Made by a program: the position numbers and the translations under genes | From: Pirellulaceae bacterium | GTDB taxonomy: Bacteria > Planctomycetota > Planctomycetia > Pirellulales > Pirellulaceae | Length of the DNA stretch: 11,386 nucleotides | Reading direction: 5' to 3' | Assembly: GCA_013002105.1 (NCBI GenBank) | Contig: JABDKS010000971.1 | Location: 1 to 11,386 of the forward strand | The notes under the pieces: model-generated | The model's database searches: none | Seen by the model: the letters and a program-made list of their open reading frames with translations, nothing else | Told to the model about the DNA's origin: nothing | Shown: positions 1-6,484 of the stretch, one piece after another | How the letters are laid out: each line of letters opens with the position of its first letter | Position numbering within the stretch: position 1 is the stretch's first letter

Positions 1-1359
1 TTGGACGCCGAACGTGAATTGTTCAAACTTGGAATTCCCGTCAAGACTCGGCACAACGAAGTCGCTCCGGGACAGTTTGAGATTGCTCCGGTATTTGAAT
101 CCGCGAACCTCGCTGCCGATCATCAGCAACTGATGATGATTACCTTGCAGCGGGTCGCCAAAAAATATGGCATGGCGTGCCTGATGCACGAAAAACCGTT
201 TGCCGGGGTCAATGGTTCCGGGAAGCACGTGAACTGGTCGTTGGGAAGTAGTTCGCAAGGGAATCTCCTCAATCCAGGTGATACCCCGCACGATAACGCC
301 CAGTTTCTTGTCTTCTGTGCCGCAGTGATCCGAGCGGTCTACAAATACCAAGGTCTAATGCGTGCTGTCGTCGCGACAGCGGGTAACGACCATCGATTGG
401 GTGCGAATGAAGCTCCTCCAGCGATTATTTCCATCTTCTTGGGTGACCAGCTGACCGATATCTTCGAGCAGATCAAATCCGGTGGGGCTAATTCTTCTAT
501 TGATTCGGGAACATTGACCGTTGGCGTTGATGTGTTGCCTCCGTTCCCCAAAGACGCGGGAGACCGAAATCGCACCAGTCCGTTCGCGTTCACCGGGAAT
601 CGATTTGAATTCCGTGCAGTGGGATCCAATCAATCGATCTCAGGACCCTTGGTCGCGATGAATACGATCATCGCCGAGTCGGTCGACTATTGCGCGACAA
701 AGCTGGAACAAGCGACAGATGGCGATCCCGAGGCACTTAACGGTGCCGTGCAATCGCTGTTGACCGAAATCATCAATGAATGCTCCTCCATTGTGTTCAA
801 CGGCGATGGCTACTCCGAAGAGTGGCACACCGAAGCGGCGGAGCGAGGGCTGTTGAATTTGCAGACCACAGCAGATGCGCTACCGTGCTTGATGTCACCC
901 GATGTCGTCGCCCTGTTCGAAAAGTACGGTGTGCTGTCCGAACGCGAACTCGATAGCCGGCTAGAAACCTACCTGGAACAGTACTGCTTGACGGTTGATG
1001 TCGAGGCGAATTTGACGGTCAATATGGCAAAGACACTGATCTTTCCAGCGGCAATCCGCTACCAAAGCGAACTGGCGTCGACTTGCGCCAACCTGCAAAT
1101 GCTGGGTTACGAATTCGATACCGACACTCTGGATTCGCTGACCGCACTGGTCAAAGGGTTGCAGGACAGTATCGCCACATTGGAACACGCCATTAGCGAT
1201 GAAGTTTCTGTTTCGCCAGCCGAAGAAGTACGCCATCGCTGCGACGTTGTGTTGCCATCTATGTTGGCGGTGCGACATTATGCTGATCAACTCGAGGCAG
1301 TCGTGGCCGATGATCTTTGGCCACTGCCTACCTATCAAGAAATGTTGTTTGTCAAGTGA
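1..1359 (+). CDS. glnN: Type III glutamine synthetase, C-terminal part (5' end outside the window)
   Basis: Makes glutamine from glutamate, ammonia and ATP in the cytosol; the GSIII family is a large dodecameric enzyme of about 720-730 residues. The 452 residues here are the C-terminal 60% or so. Numbering from base 1, family motifs are NEVAPGQFE (19-27), the nucleotide-site segment [12 protein letters not shown] (65-76), the GSIII hallmark [15 protein letters not shown] (134-148) and the segment from NRTSPFAF to FRAVGSNQ (190-211). The TTG at base 1 is most likely an internal Leu codon, not a start, because the homologous region begins well inside the enzyme. The gene ends with TGA at 1357-1359. 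A strong hairpin and two CBS-pair genes follow on the same strand. The family is certain from the motifs; a co-transcribed CBS regulator is only inferred. Confidence 0.96.
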   Translation: MDAERELFKLGIPVKTRHNEVAPGQFEIAPVFESANLAADHQQLMMITLQRVAKKYGMACLMHEKPFAGVNGSGKHVNWSLGSSSQGNLLNPGDTPHDNAQFLVFCAAVIRAVYKYQGLMRAVVATAGNDHRLGANEAPPAIISIFLGDQLTDIFEQIKSGGANSSIDSGTLTVGVDVLPPFPKDAGDRNRTSPFAFTGNRFEFRAVGSNQSISGPLVAMNTIIAESVDYCATKLEQATDGDPEALNGAVQSLLTEIINECSSIVFNGDGYSEEWHTEAAERGLLNLQTTADALPCLMSPDVVALFEKYGVLSERELDSRLETYLEQYCLTVDVEANLTVNMAKTLIFPAAIRYQSELASTCANLQMLGYEFDTDTLDSLTALVKGLQDSIATLEHAISDEVSVSPAEEVRHRCDVVLPSMLAVRHYADQLEAVVADDLWPLPTYQEMLFVK

Positions 1360-1477
1360 CGATGAGAAATCGCAAGGACGCGGATTGCATTCAGCGATGA
1401 TTTTGAGTCGCCCGTTTGCCACGACGTGTGTCGGGCGGGGACTTTGCAAATGCCAGTTCGGACGGAGCCGACTTTAG

Positions 1478-1516
1478 ACGGCCCCTGTCTGCGCCCTAGT
1501 CGCAGGCAGGGGTCGT
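1478..1516 (+). terminator. 16-bp hairpin between glnN and the first CBS gene
   Basis: Arms 1478-1493 and 1501-1516 pair over 16 positions, 14 Watson-Crick and two G-T, around a 7-base loop (1494-1500). The stem is GC-rich and is followed only by TTTCGG, so the U-tract of a classic intrinsic terminator is poor. It lies about 120 bases after the glnN stop and ends 10 bases before the Shine-Dalgarno of the next gene. It could be a weak terminator, a partial attenuator that lowers expression of the CBS genes relative to glnN, or an mRNA-stabilising 3' end. Pairing was read directly; the role is inferred. Confidence 0.55.
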
Positions 1517-1526
1517 TTCGGAAGCG

Positions 1527-1532
1527 AAAGGT
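1527..1532 (+). promoter_or_regulatory. Shine-Dalgarno deciding the start of the first CBS gene
   Basis: AAAGGT sits 10 bases before ATG 1543. The open frame runs upstream to 1426, but that stretch crosses the hairpin and shows no domain content, so ATG 1543 is chosen. Confidence 0.6.
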
Positions 1533-1542
1533 AAAAATAGCG

Positions 1543-2016
1543 ATGGTCGATTTCAAACAGCTGCTTGACCAAGAAAGCGTCGGTGACCTACCGATTCGCG
1601 AGGCAATCACGGTCTCGTCGGGTACGATCATTCGTGCTGCTGTCGCGCGTATGCGTACCGCACAGATCGGTTGTGTCGTGATCGTCGATTTTCGCGGAAA
1701 TCCGATGGGCATTTTTACAGAGCAATCATTGCTTCCGATACTGGTTCAACATGTTTCATTGGACGATTTTACGATTGGTGATTTCGCCAATTACAACTGT
1801 GTGGTCGTGAAGCAATCCGATCCCATTCGTGTGGTCTGGAATGCGATCCAACGCAATGGTGAACGTTTTGTCTGTGTCGCCGACGATGACGGGAAACTAG
1901 TCGGCTTGGCGCATCGCAGTACGTTGGTGCAGCACTTATCCACCCGTTTTCCAAACGAAGCGTTCGTGGGCGGGTTAGGCGACAAACCTTGGACTCAAGC
2001 AATCAGAAGGGCATAA
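1543..2016 (+). CDS. CBS-pair protein (157 aa), downstream of glnN
   Basis: A small cytosolic protein made almost entirely of two CBS domains, roughly residues 15-70 and 78-134. The first has the usual hydrophobic core strand (CVVIVDFRGNPMGIFTE, 44-60), the second FVCVADDDGKLVGLAHRSTL (109-128). CBS pairs normally bind AMP, ATP or other adenosyl compounds and regulate a partner. There is no catalytic domain, signal peptide or membrane segment. The start is the ATG preceded by AAAGGT; the longer frame from 1426 reads through a hairpin. The stop TAA (2014-2016) is two bases before the next CBS gene, so the two are surely translated from one message. The target is unknown; glutamine synthetase or the second CBS protein (as a heterodimer) are candidates by position only. 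Confidence 0.88.
   Translation: MVDFKQLLDQESVGDLPIREAITVSSGTIIRAAVARMRTAQIGCVVIVDFRGNPMGIFTEQSLLPILVQHVSLDDFTIGDFANYNCVVVKQSDPIRVVWNAIQRNGERFVCVADDDGKLVGLAHRSTLVQHLSTRFPNEAFVGGLGDKPWTQAIRRA
2005..2011 (+). promoter_or_regulatory. Shine-Dalgarno of the second CBS gene, inside the first
   Basis: AGAAGGG lies 7 bases before ATG 2019 and inside the last codons of the upstream CBS gene. It favours ATG 2019 over the in-frame TTG at 1989 and indicates translational coupling. Confidence 0.65.
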
Positions 2017-2018
2017 AA

Positions 2019-2513
2019 ATGAATTCTTTCTCAGGTCAAATGAAGTCCGTCAGCGTCGACCAAACACGCGGTAAAGAGGCGGATTACTCAAGATCTGAGG
2101 AGCGAACAGAGAGCCAAGCGAAAGTTTCCCAACGTGGTGTTCGGCCAAGGGGAATCACATCGGTACGACCTGATCTGTCCGTCCGCATGGCCATCGAGTT
2201 GATGTTGGATGTGAAAGAATCCACCTTGCTGGTTGTCGACAATGGGCGACTGGTGGGCACATTTAGCGAACGAGACGTTCTTAGCAAAGTCGCCGAGAAT
2301 TTCGCGCGGACCGCGCATTCAACTGTCGGACAGTACATGTCACGACAACCGCTCGCCGTTTACGATGACGATTCGCCTGTCACCGTTCTTAACGCAATGG
2401 TTGCTGGCGATGTTTTGCAGTTGCCGGTTCTCAGCAAGACCGACGACGCACTGCTGTTGGTCACCGCCGAAGACTTGTTTGCGGTATTTGAATGCGTTGA
2501 GATGAACCCGTGA
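2019..2513 (+). CDS. CBS-pair protein (164 aa), second of a tandem pair
   Basis: Residues 1-40 are polar and probably disordered (rich in Ser, Arg, Lys and Glu). Two CBS domains follow at about 44-100 and 104-160. The first contains the typical strand-helix segment LLVVDNGRLVGTFSERDVLSK (70-90); the second begins VGQYMSRQPLAVYDDD, the common 'xxMSxxPxxV' opening of CBS motifs. The role is probably adenine-nucleotide sensing, with the partner unknown. It differs clearly in sequence from the preceding CBS protein, so it is not a fresh duplication. The two genes are separated by two bases and probably co-expressed, which would suit a heteromeric CBS module. The start at ATG 2019 is set by AGAAGGG; TTG 1989 would add ten residues overlapping the upstream gene. 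Confidence 0.88.
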   Translation: MNSFSGQMKSVSVDQTRGKEADYSRSEERTESQAKVSQRGVRPRGITSVRPDLSVRMAIELMLDVKESTLLVVDNGRLVGTFSERDVLSKVAENFARTAHSTVGQYMSRQPLAVYDDDSPVTVLNAMVAGDVLQLPVLSKTDDALLLVTAEDLFAVFECVEMNP

Positions 2514-2529
2514 GCGGCCTGTGGCAAGA

Positions 2530-2559
2530 ATCCGGTTGGGTGAGGGGGAATGACCGGAT
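2530..2559. terminator. Possible weak hairpin between convergent genes
   Basis: A perfect 7-base inverted repeat, ATCCGGT (2530-2536) and ACCGGAT (2553-2559), encloses 16 bases. It lies just after the second CBS stop and before the 3' end of the convergent histidine kinase gene. There is no T-tract on either side. It could help end transcription from both directions, but the evidence is thin. Confidence 0.25.
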
Positions 2560-2620
2560 CCGCAATTTTCGCAGCCAATGACCAATCATCAACGGTGACG
2601 CAACAAGGGAGATGAACGAG

Positions 2621-4390
2621 TCAGACCGATTTGCCGACCAACGGTTCAATCTCGTTGGCTAGCTCGCTTCGGCGAATCGGTTTGGAGACATAGCCGTCCA
2701 TTCCGGCGTCGAGGCAACGATCGCGGTCTCCAATTAATGCGTGGGCAGTCAGAGCGATGATCGGTATGTGGTCGCCCGCGCCACGTTCAGCTTCACGTTT
2801 CCGGATTAAACGTGTCGCATCCAGTCCATCGAGTTCGGGCATTTGGACATCCATCAGGATGAGATCGTACTCTCCAGCCTCCCAGAGTTCGATCGCGTCG
2901 CGTCCGTTCGCAGCTAATACAACTTCGTGCCCCCAATGTTCAAGCAGGCCGACGGCGACTTTTTGATTGGCGAGCCCGTCCTCGGCCAACAAGATTTGTA
3001 AAGCGGAAGTCGAATCGACCGAAACATGGTTGGTGTTGGATGCAACGCTGACAGCAACGTCGTTGTCAGCGCCGATTTCGTCTGGAGATGTCACTTCCAA
3101 TGGGATGGTGAAATGAAACGTGCTGCCTTCGGTCAGCACACTGCGGACTCCAATGTTTCCACCCATCAGGCCGACCAGGCGAGACGAGATCGCCAAGCCA
3201 AGCCCGGTGCCGCCGAACTGTCGGGTCGTTGATGTATCGGCTTGCTCGAATTCGACAAAAATCGCGTCGAGTCGGTCGTCTGGAATTCCTGGGCCGGTAT
3301 CGGAAATTTCAAAGCAGATTTTGGCTTGGTTTTTTACCAGCGACGGACAACTCGCTCGAATCAAGACCCTTCCAACATCGGTGAACTTGATCGCATTGGC
3401 GGCCAAATTCACTAACACTTGACGCAGACGTGCGGGGTCTCCCAATACCATCTCCGGCACGTTTTCATCGACTTCGCAGCACAATTCAAGACGTTTTTGT
3501 CTCGCTCGTACTGCCAGTGACTTCCGGATTTCCGCGACCTCGTGCTCTAACACCATGGGGATCGATTCCAGCGTTACTTTGCCAGCTTCGATTTTAGAAA
3601 AATCTAAAATCTCGTTGATAATCGACAACAATGATTCGCTGGACTCCAACACGGTCGACAGCAGATCTCGCTGTTCGTTCTGTAAGTCAGTCTCCAGTGC
3701 CAGTTCGGTTAGACCGATCACGGCATTCATGGGAGTGCGAATCTCGTGGCTCATGTTTGCCAAAAAGTCGCTTTTTGTTCGATTCGCTGTTTCGCTCTGC
3801 GCGCGTGCGGATTCCAAATCCTGATGAATTTCGTCCTCGCTTAGCTTAAAGGCGGCCACGATGGTGAAAGAGCAGATGATGATGCCCGCGGTGGCACTCG
3901 CGTTTAGCAACTGCATTTGCAACGGTTCAATGTCGCTGGGGAACACGAGTAGATCAAACTGATCCGCTAAAAAAAATCCAAAACATGCAAGGCAGCACAC
4001 GACGGCCCAGAAGATCCCCGATCGTAACCCGCAGCTAACCAGGGCGATGATGGGTACAGCTAGCAGCCACCATAACGATGGCGACCCGGTACCTCCAGTT
4101 CGCATGGCCAAGCCGGTCATGGTCGCAAAGATAACCGAAGCGGTTAAGTGCCCGGTGATGAAGCTCGATCGGCTGTAGCGCAAAGAAACCAGAACGGCCA
4201 ACAGCAATGCGGCATTCACGCCAATGATCAGCCCGCCGATTGGCGAGCCTAACGAGTAATAGAGCGTTGCGAATACGGGTGCCCAAAACAAGATCGCCAA
4301 TGCGACGACGACAGCACGACGAGCGAGACGCTCATTGAAGTCGTCGGTTGAGTTTTGAGGTACAAACCAACCGATTGCTCGCTCGATCAT
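2621..4390 (-). CDS. Membrane hybrid histidine kinase with C-terminal receiver (589 aa)
   Basis: Two-component sensor that autophosphorylates on His and passes phosphate to its own receiver. Numbering from ATG 4390: about six hydrophobic segments (25-46, 50-70, 76-97, 105-120, 123-145, 166-182) with short loops, then a helical linker (184-208). The dimerisation/phosphoacceptor box is SHEIRTPMNA with H215. The ATPase domain shows N332 (N box), DTGPGIP (364-370) and FGGTGLGL (392-399). The receiver (about 465-586) shows acidic E470/D471, phosphoacceptor D514 in LMDVQMPELDG, T548 and K570. There is no large periplasmic domain, so the signal is probably sensed within or near the membrane. An in-frame TTG at 4492 would add 34 residues, but it lacks a ribosome site; GGAGG lies 12 bases before ATG 4390. 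No separate response regulator or phosphotransfer protein is in the window. Confidence 0.93.
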   Translation of the reverse strand: MIERAIGWFVPQNSTDDFNERLARRAVVVALAILFWAPVFATLYYSLGSPIGGLIIGVNAALLLAVLVSLRYSRSSFITGHLTASVIFATMTGLAMRTGGTGSPSLWWLLAVPIIALVSCGLRSGIFWAVVCCLACFGFFLADQFDLLVFPSDIEPLQMQLLNASATAGIIICSFTIVAAFKLSEDEIHQDLESARAQSETANRTKSDFLANMSHEIRTPMNAVIGLTELALETDLQNEQRDLLSTVLESSESLLSIINEILDFSKIEAGKVTLESIPMVLEHEVAEIRKSLAVRARQKRLELCCEVDENVPEMVLGDPARLRQVLVNLAANAIKFTDVGRVLIRASCPSLVKNQAKICFEISDTGPGIPDDRLDAIFVEFEQADTSTTRQFGGTGLGLAISSRLVGLMGGNIGVRSVLTEGSTFHFTIPLEVTSPDEIGADNDVAVSVASNTNHVSVDSTSALQILLAEDGLANQKVAVGLLEHWGHEVVLAANGRDAIELWEAGEYDLILMDVQMPELDGLDATRLIRKREAERGAGDHIPIIALTAHALIGDRDRCLDAGMDGYVSKPIRRSELANEIEPLVGKSV

Positions 4391-4623
4391 CGCCCTCACT
4401 GACCTCCACACATTCACGCCCAGATAAACGGTACCCGCCCTCTTCACTCCATCCAACTGGATTGTAGCCGAAATGAGATTCTGCAATGGCAATCCGGATT
4501 CAATAATTGTCGCATGTATGAACGGGTGTCGATGTTGTGAAATGGGGTACGAATTCTATGACAGCGGTCGATTCAACGATGAAAGATCGGTTTCTCCGCA
4601 TCTGTCGCTCGTTTGTGTGCAAG

Positions 4624-4640
4624 TCGCATCTTTGATGCGA
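4624..4640. repeat. 7-bp perfect hairpin or operator-like dyad
   Basis: TCGCATC (4624-4630) and GATGCGA (4634-4640) are perfect reverse complements around TTT; G4623 and T4641 could add a wobble pair. As DNA it is a compact dyad suited to a dimeric regulator, and as RNA it is a short stable hairpin. The function is not known. Confidence 0.4.
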
Positions 4641-4692
4641 TCACGTTGGCACGCCTGCAATTCGCAGTCGCGGTGTTCGGCAGGGCCGCTGA

Positions 4693-4704
4693 TTGGTGCA
4701 CCAA
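4693..4704. promoter_or_regulatory. 12-base perfect palindrome, possible operator
   Basis: TTGGTGCACCAA is a gapless perfect palindrome between two divergent genes, the form expected of a site for a dimeric transcription factor. No regulator is identified. One 12-base palindrome in about 700 bases is not rare enough to prove function. Confidence 0.3.
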
Positions 4705-4742
4705 CCTAGCTCATCCGCCCGAGAAGAATTTGTAAATGCCAC

Positions 4743-4758
4743 GTTCTGAAGCCAGAAC
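4743..4758. repeat. Short hairpin GTTCTG/CAGAAC
   Basis: Perfect 6-bp arms 4743-4748 and 4753-4758 enclose the 4-base loop AAGC. It sits eight bases before the larger foldable element and may be part of the same structure. Confidence 0.35.
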
Positions 4759-4766
4759 TTAGCCGA

Positions 4767-4840
4767 GGATCCACATTCTCAACCGAGCGTGCTGACGCCG
4801 CTCCTCGCTGGCTAACTGCCCGCCAGCGGAGTGTGGATTC
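4767..4840. ncRNA. Predicted three-way-junction element upstream of nhaA (leader RNA or intergenic repeat)
   Basis: The outer arms 4767-4779 and 4828-4840 pair over 13 positions (10 Watson-Crick, 3 G-T). They enclose a 5-bp hairpin (4785-4789 with 4799-4803, 9-base loop) and a 7-bp hairpin (4806-4812 with 4822-4828, 9-base loop). One base, 4828, is shared between the outer stem and the second hairpin. This arrangement is a three-way junction if transcribed on either strand. Structured leaders are known upstream of some nhaA genes (nhaA-I and nhaA-II motifs, reported as alkali-metal sensing), which makes a riboswitch worth testing. I cannot match the consensus by eye, and the 250-base distance to the nhaA start is long. 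A dispersed palindromic repeat is the main alternative. Confidence 0.35.
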
Positions 4841-5077
4841 GATGGAGCGCGGCGATGTGTTCGTTCCGCAGTCAATCGAACGCTACGCATGTGTGGAAGC
4901 TTCGTATGCAGTGCCTGCTTGTGATTATCGTCACGACCTGATGACGTCTAACCCTCAACCGTCGGATTCGCAGGCGACTAGTTGCCCGGTGATGAGATCG
5001 GACGCGTAGGGTTTTGCATCGGCTGCGCAAAATCAACGGTTTGTTGCGCATGTTTCAGTTGGATAAACGATAGTGAC

Positions 5078-5083
5078 AAAGGG
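5078..5083 (+). promoter_or_regulatory. Shine-Dalgarno deciding the nhaA start
   Basis: AAAGGG lies 9 bases before GTG 5093. The frame is open up to a TTG at 4982, but the extra 37 residues are Cys-rich, unlike NhaA N-termini, and have no ribosome site. Confidence 0.6.
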
Positions 5084-5092
5084 CAGCAAACT

Positions 5093-6427
5093 GTGAGTCA
5101 TCAAGCGAACGCCGGAAACTCAGGCGTGAAAACATTCTTGTTCGAGAACTCGATCTTTCTGGTTCTTGGCTCCATTGCGGCAATCGTCTGGGCGAATCTC
5201 GATTCTGCATGGGGCTACCAGTCATACAGCCATTTTGTGCACTTTGACCTGCATCAGCTTTTTTCGTCAGCGCACGGTACTGTTCATGACGCGGCACACG
5301 TTGTTGCAACCGGTACCGATCATGATGCGGCACACAGTGCCGGACATCACGGCTTGACGCTGCATTTTTTAGTCAATGACATTCTGATGGCGCTGTTCTT
5401 TGCCATCGCGGCCAAGGAAGTTTGGGAAGCTGTGCTGCCAGGGGGCGCACTTTGTGACATGCGCAAAGCTGCCACGCCACTGATCGGTACGGCCGGCGGC
5501 GTGATCGGTCCGGCATTGGTTTACATCATCGGAGCTTTTGCCATCGGAAACCTTCGTGATCTCGGTCCTGGTTGGGCAATCCCATGCGCCACCGACATCG
5601 CGTTCAGTTATCTGATCGCAAAACTAATATTCGGTAATGGGCACCCGGCCATTTCGTTCCTGCTGCTATTGGCGATCGCCGATGACGCCATCGGACTGGC
5701 AATTCTGGCTGTGTTCTACCCGAGTGCTGAAACTCATTTCGCATGGTTGGCAATGACCGCCGCTGCCGTGCTGACCGGTTTGGCAATGAAGCGTTACAAG
5801 GTGAATAGTTTCTGGTGGTATCTATTGGTACCGGGCGTGATGAGTTGGTTTTCGTTTTACATGGCCGGAATTCACGCGGCGCTGGGTTTGGTTCCCATTA
5901 TTCCAACGTTGCCGCATGCCGCCCGCGACCGTGGTCTATTCGCGGCCGATGATGTTCACACCGATGCTTTGAACCAATTTGAACATTGGTGGAAAAATCC
6001 GGTCGAGTTGATCTTGGGATTGTTTGCCCTGGTCAATGCCGGCGTGATTTTCTCCAGTTTCGGTGCTGGAACCTGGTTGGTTACTGCCGGCCTGTTCGTC
6101 GGCAAGCCGCTGGGCATTGGACTATTTACCTACGGGGCAATGCGTCTGCTGAAACTTGAATTGCCAAGCGGCATGAGCATGCGGCATGTGATTGTTGTGG
6201 GCTGTGTTGCGAGCCTCGGGTTCACGGTGGCCTTGTTTGTCTCGACCGCTGCATTCCCCGTACCAGGTCCGATTCAAGATTCGGTCAAGATGGGAGCACT
6301 ACTGAGTTTCCTAGCACCGATTACAGCTTTCGGTTCGGCGATCGCTTTGGGGATTCGTCCCGTCGTGTTTGGGCCCAAGCGAGACAAGACGGTTGTTGGC
6401 AATGCCGCAATGCAGAACGCCAGTTAA
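5093..6427 (+). CDS. nhaA: Na+/H+ antiporter NhaA with His-rich periplasmic-side insertion (444 aa)
   Basis: Inner-membrane antiporter that expels Na+ (or Li+) in exchange for H+, controlling internal pH and salt. Numbering from GTG 5093: the first membrane helix is about 18-36. A loop at 45-91 holds 11 histidines, then LVNDILMALFFAIAAKEV, a family-typical segment, begins at 93. The ion-site signatures are present: ATDIAF with D168 (equivalent to E. coli D133) and LAIADDAIG with D197/D198 (D163/D164). A later VGKPLGI segment carries the conserved lysine matching E. coli K300. E. coli NhaA has 388 residues; the extra length here is largely the His-rich loop and a longer tail. The GTG start follows AAAGGG. 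It opens a plus-strand cluster with a CBS membrane protein 57 bases downstream, which may regulate it (inference). Confidence 0.95.
   Translation: MSHQANAGNSGVKTFLFENSIFLVLGSIAAIVWANLDSAWGYQSYSHFVHFDLHQLFSSAHGTVHDAAHVVATGTDHDAAHSAGHHGLTLHFLVNDILMALFFAIAAKEVWEAVLPGGALCDMRKAATPLIGTAGGVIGPALVYIIGAFAIGNLRDLGPGWAIPCATDIAFSYLIAKLIFGNGHPAISFLLLLAIADDAIGLAILAVFYPSAETHFAWLAMTAAAVLTGLAMKRYKVNSFWWYLLVPGVMSWFSFYMAGIHAALGLVPIIPTLPHAARDRGLFAADDVHTDALNQFEHWWKNPVELILGLFALVNAGVIFSSFGAGTWLVTAGLFVGKPLGIGLFTYGAMRLLKLELPSGMSMRHVIVVGCVASLGFTVALFVSTAAFPVPGPIQDSVKMGALLSFLAPITAFGSAIALGIRPVVFGPKRDKTVVGNAAMQNAS
5285..5335 (+). repeat. Near-identical 15-base direct repeat inside nhaA (His-rich loop)
   Basis: The stretches 5285-5299 and 5321-5335 match at 14 of 15 bases and both encode HDAAH, 36 bases (12 codons) apart. 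This looks like an in-frame internal duplication that expanded the histidine-rich loop. Confidence 0.6.
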
Positions 6428-6448
6428 GCACTCAGTGCCAGTTCAAAC

Positions 6449-6474
6449 ATTCAGGGCCATTTAGGAATTCAGGG
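6449..6474 (+). repeat. ATTCAGGG direct repeats before the CBS membrane gene
   Basis: ATTCAGGG occurs at 6449-6456 and 6467-6474 with a degenerate copy, ATTTAGGA, at 6459-6466. The last copy contains AGGGA, 9 bases before ATG 6485, and probably serves as the ribosome site. The upstream copies may be chance duplications or extra Shine-Dalgarno-like sites. Confidence 0.35.
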
Positions 6475-6484
6475 ATCGAGTAAC

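Larger units (their letters stand above)
4391..5092. other. Divergent intergenic region with several dyads, no convincing gene
   Basis: About 700 bases separate the histidine kinase start from nhaA. A plus-strand open frame at 4473-4709 (78 codons) has no recognisable domain, is Cys/Ser/Arg-rich and begins over the possible kinase N-terminus, so I do not call it. The region contains a 7-bp hairpin (4624-4640), a 12-base palindrome (4693-4704), a 6-bp hairpin (4743-4758) and a larger foldable block (4767-4840). Promoters for both flanking genes must lie here, but no convincing -35/-10 pair stands out. Confidence 0.6.

Noticed and set aside
1..1359. TTG at base 1 as a true start of glutamine synthetase
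   Set aside because: GSIII enzymes have roughly 270 more N-terminal residues; the window simply begins inside the gene.
1409..1437. CGCCCG/CGGGCG inverted repeat after glnN
   Set aside because: Six pairs around a 17-base loop; easily chance in GC-rich sequence and overshadowed by the strong hairpin at 1478-1516.
961..1449. A 162-codon minus-strand open frame over the end of glnN
   Set aside because: Composition is that of an antisense shadow and it overlaps a clearly coding, motif-rich region.
4473..4709. A 78-codon plus-strand open frame in the divergent gap
   Set aside because: No domain, no clear ribosome site, skewed Cys/Arg/Ser composition, and it contains two DNA dyads; left as non-coding.
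5041..5068. Possible promoter TTGTTG ... ATAAAC before nhaA
   Set aside because: The -10 match is poor and the spacing is 16; planctomycete promoters are not well enough defined by eye to call it.
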